Shown here piece after piece: positions 1 through 7,529 of a stretch of DNA of 49,173 nt. Where the stretch lies: contig USAT01000003.1 of the NCBI GenBank assembly GCA_900552725.1, positions 1-49,173 of the forward strand, in the 5' to 3' direction. The first letter of the stretch is position 1, and each line of letters begins with the position of its first letter. Under the pieces are notes generated by a model. It made no database searches. It saw nothing but the letters and a program-made list of their open reading frames with translations, and was not told where the DNA came from. The translations under genes and the position numbers were made by a program. This DNA comes from an uncultured Eubacteriales bacterium. Its GTDB lineage: Bacteria > Bacillota > Clostridia > Oscillospirales > Oscillospiraceae.

Positions 1-65
1 AAGCGCGGGTCGGAGCGATTTCTATATTTGTCAAAAAAGGGCTACGCCCTTTTTTGACAAGCTGA
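1..65. repeat. 3' end of a palindromic intergenic repeat (copy 1, cut by window start)
   Basis: These 65 bases match 21271-21335 with only two differences (bases 22 and 45). They contain a long perfect hairpin at about 29-61, with TTGTCAAAAAAGGGC as the left arm. The element must begin before the window. In both copies the repeat ends directly beside a terminator-like hairpin. Confidence 0.8.
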
Positions 66-66
66 G

Positions 67-100
67 CAGGGCTGCTTCCCACGGGAAGCAGCCCTGTTTT
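67..100. terminator. Terminator-like hairpin downstream of the metal ATPase operon
   Basis: A 14-bp perfect stem (67-80 with 83-96, left arm CAGGGCTGCTTCCC) is followed by TTTT on the plus strand. It lies just beyond the stop of the minus-strand gene at 108-275. On the minus strand there is no U-run directly after the stem, so termination of that operon here is likely but not certain. Confidence 0.6.
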
Positions 101-107
101 CATGCCC

Positions 108-275
108 TTACACCAGCAGCAGGATCGCCGCCGCGACGGCGATGACCGCGCCCACGGCGCTGATGACGCCGTAGATCTTCTTGGATTCCGGATCGTGCTT
201 TTCCTTGGACAGGTAGTAAAGACCCGCGCCCAGGATCAGCACACCGATGACGATGGCGATGATTTTGATGATCAT
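108..275 (-). CDS. Small two-helix membrane protein, 55 aa
   Basis: This short reading frame starts with MIIKIIAIVIGVLILGAG and ends ILLLV. It has a good ribosome site (GGGAGGAAA, about 8 bases upstream). Two hydrophobic segments (residues 2-21 and 35-55) flank a charged loop containing SKEKHDPESKK, so it is probably a small integral membrane protein. It follows the P1B ATPase gene by 20 bases on the same strand and is likely co-transcribed, which suggests a partner or accessory role for the pump. That link is inference from position only. No named family is recognised. Confidence 0.72.
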   Translation of the reverse strand: MIIKIIAIVIGVLILGAGLYYLSKEKHDPESKKIYGVISAVGAVIAVAAAILLLV

Positions 276-295
276 TTGATTTTCCTCCCGTTTGT

Positions 296-2161
296 TTATT
301 TCTTTTTCCAGTTCAGCAGAAACGCCGAGCTGGTGATGACCAGCACGGAACCGGCGTTATGTACCAGCGCGCCCACCACCGGGTTCAGCGTGCCGATGAT
401 GGCCAGGATGATGGCTGCGAAGTTCAGCGCCATGGAGAAGGTCATGTTCAGCTTGATGGTGGTCATCATCCGATGGGACAGGGCGATCAGGTGGGGCAGC
501 TCCTTCACCTCGTCGTCCACCAGGGCGATGTCCGCCGCGTCCACGGCGATGTCGCTGCCCACGCCGCCCATGGCGATGCCCACCTCCGCCCGCTTCAGGG
601 CCGGGGCGTCGTTGACGCCGTCGCCCATCATGCACACACTGCGGCCCTGGGCCTGATAGCCGTCGATGGCGGTCATCTTGTCCTCCGGCAGGCAGTTGGC
701 CCGCACCTCCTGAATGTGCAGCCGCTGGGCGATGGCCCGGGCGGCATTTTCGTGGTCACCGGTCAGCAGCACCGGCTGTACGCCCAGCGCCGTCAGGGCG
801 TCCACCATCTCCGCGCTCTCCTGCCGGATGGTGTCGGACAGGGCGATATATCCGGCGTAGGTGCCGTCCACCGCCAGATAGGTGACGGTGCAGCCCTGGG
901 CCAGATAGTCCCCGGCCTCCTCCGTCAGGGTCACCCCCTGCTCCCGCAGCAGCTCCGGATTGCCCGCCAGCAGGCCGCGGCCCTCCACGCGGGCGCTGAT
1001 GCCGCGGCCGGGGATCATACGGAATTCCCCGGCGTCGGCCAGCGCCGCGCCGGACCTTTTGCAGCCGCGGACGATGGCCTTGCCCAGGGGATGCTCGGAC
1101 ATCTGCTCGGCAGAGGCCGCCAGACGGTACAGCTCCTCCTGCGGCAGTTCCGGCAGGACGCTGACCACCGCGGCCACCTCCGGGGTGCCGTAGGTCAGCG
1201 TGCCGGTCTTGTCAAAGGCCACCACCTTCATCTTGGCCAGCCGCTCCAGCGCGTCGCCCTCACGGACGAGGAAGCCGTGCTTGGTGGCGTTGCCGATGGC
1301 GGCCATAATGGCCGTGGGCGTGGCCAGCACCAGGGCGCAGGGGCAGAACACCACCAGAATGGTGACGGCCCGGATGATCTGGCCGGAAATGAGCCACGTC
1401 AGGGCCGCGGCCGTCAGGGCGATCACCACGATCCAGGTGGCCCACCGGTCGGCGATGCCCACGATCTTGGCCTTGCCCGCGTCGGCGGACTGCACCAGGC
1501 GGATCATCCGCTGGATGGAGCTGTCCGCGCCCACACGGGTGGCCCGCATCTCGAAGGCACCGAACTGGTTCATGGTGCCGCTGGACACCTCGTCCCCGGC
1601 GGACTTGTCCACCGGCAGGGATTCGCCGGTCATGACCGCCTGGTTGATGGAGGTCTGTCCCGACAGGATCACGCCGTCCACCGGCACGCACTCGCCGGGC
1701 AGCACCCGCAGGGTGTTGCCCACCTGCACCTGCTCGGCGGGGATCATGCTCTCCGCGCCGCCGCGCAGCACGCGGGCCGTCCGGGGCGTCAGGTGCACCA
1801 GCTTTTCGATGCCGGCCCGGGCCTTGGCCACCGTCAGCTCCTCCAGCAGGCCGCCCAGCTGCATAATGAAGGCCACCTCACCGGCGGCAAAGTCCTGGCC
1901 GATGCACACCGAGGCGATCAGCGCCAGGGACACCAGCACGTCCGCCTTGATGTCAAAAGCCGTCACCAGGCCGATGATGGCCTCCAGCACAATGGGCACG
2001 CCGCACAGGATGATGGCGATCCACGCCATATCAAAGGAGAAGGGCTGCCATTTCGCCAGGCTGCAGATCACCGCGATGCCGGAGATCACCAGCAGCGTCA
2101 CGTCCTTTTTGATGCCGCCCCACTCCAGCAGCCCCTCCAGTTTTTCCATCAGTGCTTGCAT
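296..2161 (-). CDS. Heavy-metal translocating P1B-type ATPase
   Basis: This 621-residue ATP-driven metal pump of the cytoplasmic membrane shows the family landmarks in order: TGES actuator motif near residue 168, CPC metal-transport motif at 273-275, DKTGT phosphorylation site with Asp317, SEHPLGKA, and the GDGVNDAP hinge. There is no N-terminal CXXC metal-binding domain; the protein goes straight into transmembrane helices. The last two helices carry NMTFSMALNF and HNAGSVLVITSS, which lack the Lys and Asp pair typical of Zn/Cd pumps and the YN/MxxS pattern of Cu pumps, so the substrate is open. AAGGAG lies 10 bases before the ATG. It is divergent from the PadR operon and followed by a 55-aa membrane protein. 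Confidence 0.9.
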   Translation of the reverse strand: MQALMEKLEGLLEWGGIKKDVTLLVISGIAVICSLAKWQPFSFDMAWIAIILCGVPIVLEAIIGLVTAFDIKADVLVSLALIASVCIGQDFAAGEVAFIMQLGGLLEELTVAKARAGIEKLVHLTPRTARVLRGGAESMIPAEQVQVGNTLRVLPGECVPVDGVILSGQTSINQAVMTGESLPVDKSAGDEVSSGTMNQFGAFEMRATRVGADSSIQRMIRLVQSADAGKAKIVGIADRWATWIVVIALTAAALTWLISGQIIRAVTILVVFCPCALVLATPTAIMAAIGNATKHGFLVREGDALERLAKMKVVAFDKTGTLTYGTPEVAAVVSVLPELPQEELYRLAASAEQMSEHPLGKAIVRGCKRSGAALADAGEFRMIPGRGISARVEGRGLLAGNPELLREQGVTLTEEAGDYLAQGCTVTYLAVDGTYAGYIALSDTIRQESAEMVDALTALGVQPVLLTGDHENAARAIAQRLHIQEVRANCLPEDKMTAIDGYQAQGRSVCMMGDGVNDAPALKRAEVGIAMGGVGSDIAVDAADIALVDDEVKELPHLIALSHRMMTTIKLNMTFSMALNFAAIILAIIGTLNPVVGALVHNAGSVLVITSSAFLLNWKKK

Positions 2162-2178
2162 GTTGTCTCGTCTCCTTT

Positions 2179-2229
2179 ATACCGTACAGGGTATGGGTAT
2201 AATATGCCCCTATAGGTGTCACTTGTCAA
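2179..2229 (-). promoter_or_regulatory. Promoter and possible operator of the metal ATPase
   Basis: On the minus strand a TTGACA -35 box (2224-2229) is followed by a CATATTAT -10 region (2199-2206; 17-19 base spacer). Just downstream is an inverted repeat ATACC-N6-GGTAT (2179-2194), next to another GGGTAT. It may be the site of a metal-responsive repressor. No such regulator is encoded beside it. Confidence 0.55.
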
Positions 2230-2338
2230 GTGGGAAGGAGAGAAATATTTCCGCGTTTAAGGCGCCCGGTCGAAAGCGGTGCGGAAGGGAAGGGGGGCAA
2301 GGTCCCGCGCATTTTTACAAAAAAATTTTATAACCCTC

Positions 2339-2370
2339 TTGACACACAATACTACGTGTTGTATAGTATA
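2339..2370 (+). promoter_or_regulatory. Promoter of the PadR operon with overlapping inverted repeat
   Basis: A consensus TTGACA (2339-2344) and TATAGT (2362-2367) are separated by exactly 17 bases. An inverted repeat ATACTA-N9-TAGTAT (2349-2369) covers the spacer and the -10 box, a position where a PadR protein could repress its own operon. Autoregulation is known for PadR-like proteins; here it is inferred from the sequence. Confidence 0.75.
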
Positions 2371-2391
2371 ACGCGAAAGGGGGCATGACAT

Positions 2392-2718
2392 ATGCTTGAC
2401 CCACAGATGAAGCGGGGATTGCTGGAAGCCTGCGTACTGTCGGCGCTGGCCAGGGGGGACTCCTATGGCTATAAGATCGTGAAGGATCTGTCCGTGTGCG
2501 TGCAGGTGTCGGAATCCACACTGTATCCCATCCTGCGGCGGCTGGAGAGCGGCGGCGCGCTGACGGTGTACAGTGTGGAGCACAACAGCCGCCTGCGGAA
2601 GTTTTATCATCTGACAAAACAGGGGCGGCAGCAGCTGGCCGCCGCTGTGGAGGATTGGAAGGAGCTGGAATCGATGTATGAATTTATCAGGGGAGGGCTG
2701 CAGCATGAGCAAGGCTGA
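2392..2718 (+). CDS. PadR-family transcriptional regulator
   Basis: This 108-residue winged-helix repressor has the PadR signature: MKRGLLEACVLSALARGDSYGYKI, then STLYPILRRLESGGAL, the recognition helix and wing. There is no long C-terminal domain, typical of the short PadR type (PF03551). It is the first gene of a three-gene operon and overlaps the DUF1700 gene by 14 bases. PadR-DUF1700-DUF4097 is a recurrent arrangement in Firmicutes, where the regulator is thought to control the two membrane/envelope proteins behind it. The inverted repeat over its own -10 box supports autoregulation. Confidence 0.92.
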   Translation: MLDPQMKRGLLEACVLSALARGDSYGYKIVKDLSVCVQVSESTLYPILRRLESGGALTVYSVEHNSRLRKFYHLTKQGRQQLAAAVEDWKELESMYEFIRGGLQHEQG

Positions 2719-3304
2719 TTTTCTGCGTCTGCTGGAGCGGGCGCTGGCGCAGCTGTCGGAAGAGGAACGCCAAAAGAATCTGGAGTATTACAGCGAGCTG
2801 CTGGACGATATGATGGAGGAGGGCATGACCGAGGCGGAGGCTACCGCCAAGCTGGGCAGCCCCGGCCAGATCGCCCAGAGCATCCTGCAGGAGATGCCGC
2901 TGGGTAAGCTGGTCAGCACCCGCATGAAGCCCAAGAGCGGCTGGACGCCGCTGGCCATCGTGCTGGCGGTGGTGGGCAGCCCTGTGTGGGTGCCGCTGCT
3001 GCTGGCGGGCGTCGCCGTCGTGCTGGCGCTGTTCGTGTCCATCTGGGCGCTGGGCTTTGCAGCGATCGCCGTGGTGATCGCTCTGGCCGTGGCCGTGGTG
3101 GCCGCGCCCATCATCGCCATCCGGGCCGCGATGCTGACGCTGCCGGTGGGCCTGATGCTGCTGGGCGCGGGACTGGTGCTGCTGGGCCTGTGCGTGCTGG
3201 GCGGATTGATGGCAGTGGAGCTGTGCAGGCTGCTGTGGCAGCTGACGGTGTGGCTGGCCCATAAGATCAAGGGCCTGTTCATCCGGAAGGAGGAAAATGT
3301 ATGA
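2705..3304 (+). CDS. DUF1700 (HAAS-domain) membrane protein
   Basis: The N-terminal 70 residues (MSKADFLRLLERALAQLSEE, then a YYSELLDDMMEEGMTEAEA segment) form the helical HAAS/DUF1700 domain. Four hydrophobic helices follow between about residues 85 and 185, then a basic tail. The start at 2705 is chosen because GGGGAGGG lies just upstream inside the padR end; an in-frame ATG 27 bases earlier has no comparable site. The start overlaps padR by 14 bases and the stop overlaps the next ATG as ATGA, so the three genes are translationally coupled. The family's molecular role is unknown. Confidence 0.88.
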   Translation: MSKADFLRLLERALAQLSEEERQKNLEYYSELLDDMMEEGMTEAEATAKLGSPGQIAQSILQEMPLGKLVSTRMKPKSGWTPLAIVLAVVGSPVWVPLLLAGVAVVLALFVSIWALGFAAIAVVIALAVAVVAAPIIAIRAAMLTLPVGLMLLGAGLVLLGLCVLGGLMAVELCRLLWQLTVWLAHKIKGLFIRKEENV

Positions 3305-4209
3305 AGAAATCGGTAAAGATCACGCTGATCGTGGCGGCGGCGTTGGTAGGACTGGGCCTGTGCCTGTCGGCGGCGGGCTTTGCCATGGGTGGACGGTTCA
3401 GCGAATTGAAAGATCTGCATCTTGATCCCGCCACGGGGAAGTGGGAGCAGCAGTCTACACGGGAGCTGACGGAGGATCTGTATGCCGGCGGCGACTACAT
3501 CTCCGACAAGACGGACATCACCATTCTGGATATCGACTGGATCACCGGCGACGTCAAGGTGCGGCTGACCAATAACGGCACCATCACAGTAGAGGAAATG
3601 GTCAGCGACAACGGTTACGATGCCCATCCCATGGTGGTGACAGATGACAGCGGCATCCTGAAGATCCGCTATGCCGATAAGGCGTGGATGAACGCGATAG
3701 ATCCGCCGCAGAAGGCGCTGACGGTGTACCTGCCCCGCGAGGTGGCGGAGAACCTGACGGAGGTGAGCTTCAGCAGCGTGTCCGCCGATTTCGATGTGGA
3801 TCCGCTGACGGTGCGGGAGAAGTTCGCGTTCAGCAGTGTCTCCGGCGACCTGAAAACCGACGCCATCACGGCGGAGAACGTAAATGCGGAGGTAAGCACC
3901 GTGTCCGGCAAGATCGAGCTGGACGGCAGCTTCCTTCGTGTGACCGGCGAGAGCACCAGCGGCGAGATCGATGTGAAGCTGCGCAACTGCCCCGAAAAGC
4001 TCAACATTGTCACCGTCAGCGGTGATGTGGAGCTGGAGCTGCCGGACAGCACGAATTTCTGGCTGGGCTACGATACGGTGTCCGGCGAGATAGACTGTGA
4101 GGTTCCCGTCCAGCGAGACGGCGAGCACTACTACCGTGGGCTGAGCATGGGGTGCGATATATCCATCAGCACCACCAGCGGCGATCTGAAGATCGAAAGA
4201 CTGGACTGA
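3301..4209 (+). CDS. DUF4097 beta-repeat envelope protein
   Basis: This 302-residue protein has one N-terminal hydrophobic segment (residues about 6-30) and then an all-beta region. Repeats of the kind SFSSVSADFDV, FSSVSGDLKTD, VSTVSGKIEL, STSGEIDVKL, VTVSGDVELEL and TTSGDLKIERL match the DUF4097 right-handed beta-helix type. It is probably membrane-anchored with the beta domain outside. It ends the PadR operon, overlapping the previous stop by 4 bases. Such proteins are often induced by envelope stress in Firmicutes, but no specific function can be read from the sequence. Confidence 0.88.
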   Translation: MKKSVKITLIVAAALVGLGLCLSAAGFAMGGRFSELKDLHLDPATGKWEQQSTRELTEDLYAGGDYISDKTDITILDIDWITGDVKVRLTNNGTITVEEMVSDNGYDAHPMVVTDDSGILKIRYADKAWMNAIDPPQKALTVYLPREVAENLTEVSFSSVSADFDVDPLTVREKFAFSSVSGDLKTDAITAENVNAEVSTVSGKIELDGSFLRVTGESTSGEIDVKLRNCPEKLNIVTVSGDVELELPDSTNFWLGYDTVSGEIDCEVPVQRDGEHYYRGLSMGCDISISTTSGDLKIERLD

Positions 4210-4214
4210 TACGC

Positions 4215-4252
4215 AAAAAAGAGACCTGTGCACAGCACAGGTCTCTTTTTTA
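4215..4252. terminator. Bidirectional terminator between convergent genes
   Basis: AAAAAAGAGACCTGTGC pairs with GCACAGGTCTCTTTTTT. The A-run and T-run on either side let it serve both the DUF4097 gene (plus) and the U32 gene (minus). Confidence 0.92.
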
Positions 4253-4256
4253 TATG

Positions 4257-5483
4257 TCAGTTTTTGGCGCTCAGCTCCACGGCGTGGCGCAGGAAGCTGA
4301 GGGGCGGCACCGGCCCGGGCAGCTGCATGGTGAATACCATCTGGGGCGTTTTCGGCTCCCGGAGGGACAGACCGTCGCAGTCGGTCATCACCGGGGCGGT
4401 GATGGTAAAGGGGCGGGTATCGGGGCCCACCACCTCCAGTTCGTCACCGGCGGCGAACTTGTTCCGCAGACTCAGCGTGGCCAGGCCGTTGGCATCGCAG
4501 CCGGTCACCACGGCGCAGATCTGCCAGTCCCGTATGTACCGGGCGTTGTCGTAATACTGCCCGGGCTGGCCGTAGAAAAAGCCGGTGGAGTAGTGCCGGT
4601 GGCTGACGTGCTCTACCTCGTCACGCCAGACCGGGTCAATGGGGCGGCCTGCCGCGATGTCGTCCAGCACATGGCGGTAGGCCCCGGTGACGATGGCGGC
4701 GTAGTAGCCAGACTTGGCACGGCCCTCGATCTTCAGGCAGTCCACCCCCGCGTCCATGAGGTCGTCCAGATGGTCGATCATGCACATGTCGCGGCTGTTC
4801 ATAATATAGGTGCCCTTTTCATCCTCAAACACGGGGAAGTATTCGCCGGGGCGCTTTTCCTCCATCAGGGCGTACTGATAGCGGCAGGGCTGGGCGCACT
4901 GGCCCCGGTTGGCGTCCCGGCCCGTCATATAGTTGCTGAGCAGACACCGTCCCGAGTAGCTGACGCACATGGCCCCGTGACAGAAGGTCTCGATCTCCAG
5001 CTCTCTGGGCACCTTGGCCCGGATGGTGCGGATCTCGTCCAGACTCAGCTCACGGGCCAGCACCACGCGGGCGGCCCCCAGATCGTACCATGCGGCGGCG
5101 GAGGCGTAGTTGGCGATGGACTGCTGGGTGGAGATATGCCGCTGACAGTGGGGGGCGTATTTGCCCGCCAGCGTAAAGGCGCCCAGGTCGGCCACGATCA
5201 GGGCGTCCACCCCGGCGTCGTCCAGCCGCTCCAGATGGGCGGGCAGCCGCTCCACCTCACCGCTGCGGGGCATGGTGTTGACGGTGACGTGCACCTTCAC
5301 GCCGTGGTCATGGGCGTATTGTACGGCCCGGGGCAGCTCCTCGTCGGTAAAGTTACCGGCGAAGGAGCGCATGCCGAAGGCGGTGCCCGCCAGGTACACC
5401 GCGTCGGCGCCGTAGGCCACGGCCATCTGCAATTTTTCCCAGTCCCCGGCAGGGGACAGCAATTCAGGCTTTTTCCGTTCCAT
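4257..5483 (-). CDS. U32 family peptidase-like protein (TrhP/YrrN-O type tRNA hydroxylation protein)
   Basis: The protein opens with the U32 sequence ELLSPAGDWEKLQMAVAYGADAVYL and contains the cysteine-rich core CHGAMCVSYSGRC...NRGQCAQPCRY expected to bind an iron-sulfur cluster. TrhP homologues hydroxylate uridine 34 of tRNAs using prephenate-derived oxygen chemistry, and older annotation calls them collagenase-like peptidases. The start codon shares one base with the mltG stop (TGATG) and has no strong ribosome site, so translation is probably coupled. In Bacillus the yrrN-yrrO pair also lies next to mltG (yrrL), which supports the TrhP assignment. At 408 residues it has the length of the single-copy form. 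Confidence 0.85.
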   Translation of the reverse strand: MERKKPELLSPAGDWEKLQMAVAYGADAVYLAGTAFGMRSFAGNFTDEELPRAVQYAHDHGVKVHVTVNTMPRSGEVERLPAHLERLDDAGVDALIVADLGAFTLAGKYAPHCQRHISTQQSIANYASAAAWYDLGAARVVLARELSLDEIRTIRAKVPRELEIETFCHGAMCVSYSGRCLLSNYMTGRDANRGQCAQPCRYQYALMEEKRPGEYFPVFEDEKGTYIMNSRDMCMIDHLDDLMDAGVDCLKIEGRAKSGYYAAIVTGAYRHVLDDIAAGRPIDPVWRDEVEHVSHRHYSTGFFYGQPGQYYDNARYIRDWQICAVVTGCDANGLATLSLRNKFAAGDELEVVGPDTRPFTITAPVMTDCDGLSLREPKTPQMVFTMQLPGPVPPLSFLRHAVELSAKN

Positions 5484-6658
5484 CAGTCAGGCTGGTACAT
5501 GTCGCTGTTGATAAAGGCGAGATGTTCGTTGTAGGTCTTGAAGAAGTGGTTCACGCCGTCCTTTCCGGCGGCGAAGTAGTAATACTCGGTGTCGTTGGGA
5601 TAGATGGCCGCCATGATGGAGTCAAGGCCGGGGCAGCAGATGGGGCCGGCAGGCAGTCCGGGATACTTATAGGTGTTATAGGGGCTGTCCAGATTCTGGT
5701 CAAAGGCGGTCTTGTCCTTGCCCTCCAGAGACAGGGCGTAGTAGATGGTGGTATCCAGCTGCAGATAGCCGTAGGTCTCCCGGTCGGTGGTGTTCAGACG
5801 GTTATAGAGGACGGAGGCGATGTTCTTCCGCTCGGTCTCATCGCCGATACCCTCCTTCTCGATGATGGAGGCGATGGTGACGATGTCGTGCAGGGAGTAG
5901 CCGCTGGCATTGATGTCGGCCATCATGTCGTCGTCAAACTGGGCGACGAAGTTGGTCAGCATGGTGTCGATGTCGTACACGGCGGTCTTTTCCGGATCAA
6001 AGGCCTGGGTGGTGGGGAACAGGAAGCCCTCCATGCGGTTCACCTTGCCCAGCATGTCCTCCTTCAGGAAGCTGTAGCTCTGGAACTCGAAGTTGGCGCA
6101 GGCGTCCTCCAGCTCCTCGCGGGTGGAGACGCCCTTCTTCACCATCTCGTCGATGATCTCGTTGACTGTCAGTCCCTCGGGGATGACCACCTCGATCCAG
6201 CCGTCCTTGTTGACCTTGTCGGCCTCATAGTCGTGCATGTTCAGGATCAGGCTGCGGTAGTCCATGTCGCTGTTCAGCTTATACTCGCCGGGGTCGATGT
6301 TCTTGCTGGCGTGGAAGAAGATGCCGCAGAACTTGAAAAAGCCCCGGTAGTTGATGAGGCCCGCGTCCTTCAGCTTCTTGGCCACGTCGCCCACGCTGTC
6401 CCCCTCGTCCACGGTGATCTTGACCTCTACGTAGTCCTTGTTCAGGGAGCACAGGTCGTTGAACAGCAGCCAGCCGATCCCGGCCAGCAGGCAGGAGCCC
6501 AGCACCACACAGGCCAGGTAGATGGCGGTGCGCTGGGAGGCGCGCTTGCTCTTTTTCTTCTTCTTTTTGGGGGCATGACCGCTGCCCGCGCTCTGGCGGC
6601 GCACCTCTTCGGCGTTATAATAGGCGGTCTCGAAATTGTTGTTCTGATCTTTGGGCAT
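5483..6658 (-). CDS. mltG: Endolytic murein transglycosylase MltG
   Basis: This inner-membrane lytic transglycosylase cuts nascent glycan strands. A lysine-rich cytoplasmic tail (KKKKKKSKR, residues 31-39) precedes one transmembrane helix (about 44-66). The LysM-like YceG fold begins at VEVKITVDEGDSVGDVAKKL. The catalytic motif TIASIIEKEG places the active-site Glu at about residue 267. LQLDTTIYYAL, YNTYKYPGLPAGPICCPG and YYYFAAGKDGVNHFF are the conserved C-terminal blocks. At 391 residues it is full length. It lies between tmk (33 bases upstream) and the U32 gene (1-base overlap), a conserved Firmicutes neighbourhood. Confidence 0.94.
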   Translation of the reverse strand: MPKDQNNNFETAYYNAEEVRRQSAGSGHAPKKKKKKSKRASQRTAIYLACVVLGSCLLAGIGWLLFNDLCSLNKDYVEVKITVDEGDSVGDVAKKLKDAGLINYRGFFKFCGIFFHASKNIDPGEYKLNSDMDYRSLILNMHDYEADKVNKDGWIEVVIPEGLTVNEIIDEMVKKGVSTREELEDACANFEFQSYSFLKEDMLGKVNRMEGFLFPTTQAFDPEKTAVYDIDTMLTNFVAQFDDDMMADINASGYSLHDIVTIASIIEKEGIGDETERKNIASVLYNRLNTTDRETYGYLQLDTTIYYALSLEGKDKTAFDQNLDSPYNTYKYPGLPAGPICCPGLDSIMAAIYPNDTEYYYFAAGKDGVNHFFKTYNEHLAFINSDMYQPD

Positions 6659-6691
6659 AGTCGTATATTCCTTTCTTGTGAAAGCTCGGCA

Positions 6692-7354
6692 TTACAGCAG
6701 GTCACGAAGCTTGTCCAGCACCTCGGCATGGATCTCCTCGCGGCTGCGCATCACGCCGTCTCTGGCACAGTCGATCCTTGTCCAGCCGCAGTAGTCCGTC
6801 ACAAAGGCGGCGTTTTCCCGGCAGCGGCGCAGGTAGTCCTCATCCTGCTCGTGGACGTCGGCGGTGGTGTGGGTGGCCTGCTCCCGCAGGCGCATCATCT
6901 GCTCGCTCAGCTCCGTGGGCAGATCCAGGTACAGCACCCTTGTGGGGCGGGGCAGCTCCAGCAGGTCGTACTCGAAGTGGAACAGCCAGTCCAGGAAGGG
7001 CCTGCGCTGCTCCGGCGGCAGCTTGGAGGTCTGGTGCACCGCGTTGGAGGTGGTATACCGGTCGGCGATCAGCAGACCGCCCTGGCGGTAGTATTCGCCC
7101 CAGTCCTGCTTGTAGGAGGCGTAGCGGTCCACCGCGTAGAAGGTGGAGGCGGCATAGGCGTTCACATCGTCGGGGTGGCTGCCGAAGGCGCCGCCCAGAT
7201 ACAGGCGGATCAGCGCCGACGATTCCTCGCCGTACCGGGGGAAGGCCAGGCGGCGGAAGGGGATGCCCTGCTTTTCCAGGGCCTGGCACAGCAGCTCTGT
7301 CTGCGTGGCCTTGCCGGAACCGTCGGTCCCCTCAAATACGATCAGCTTTCCCAT
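6692..7354 (-). CDS. tmk: Thymidylate kinase (dTMP kinase)
   Basis: This 220-residue kinase phosphorylates dTMP to dTDP. The P-loop reads FEGTDGSGKATQ, with Ala where most family members have Ser after the catalytic Lys. The DRY-type motif is ADRYTTSNAVHQ, and RPTRVLYLDLP is the following core strand. A lid region rich in arginine and acidic residues (HEQDEDYLRRCRENAAF) follows. It is probably co-transcribed with mltG and the U32 gene. The P-loop variant is seen in other clostridial proteins annotated as tmk, from memory. Confidence 0.88.
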   Translation of the reverse strand: MGKLIVFEGTDGSGKATQTELLCQALEKQGIPFRRLAFPRYGEESSALIRLYLGGAFGSHPDDVNAYAASTFYAVDRYASYKQDWGEYYRQGGLLIADRYTTSNAVHQTSKLPPEQRRPFLDWLFHFEYDLLELPRPTRVLYLDLPTELSEQMMRLREQATHTTADVHEQDEDYLRRCRENAAFVTDYCGWTRIDCARDGVMRSREEIHAEVLDKLRDLL

Positions 7355-7462
7355 AACGCGTGTCTCCTTTGCATGGTCATACGCATATCATTATACCACC
7401 ATTTTACCCGTTTGTAAAGAAAACATGATATTTCTGCCGCTGCCGTCGGAAAACAGCGCCAC

Positions 7463-7491
7463 TTGCCAACCGGTTCGGTATGTGGTACAAT
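7463..7491 (+). promoter_or_regulatory. Promoter of the iron-sulfur oxidoreductase-queH operon
   Basis: TTGCCA (7463-7468), a 17-base spacer and TACAAT (7486-7491). The AAGGAGG ribosome site follows at 7515-7521. Confidence 0.65.
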
Positions 7492-7529
7492 ACTGCGTAG
7501 TTTTGCGAGCAAACAAGGAGGCGTGTGCC

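Noticed and set aside
359..2215. 618-residue plus-strand frame opposite the metal ATPase
   Set aside because: It is an Ala/Gly/His/Gln-rich shadow without domains. The ATPase motifs are on the minus strand.
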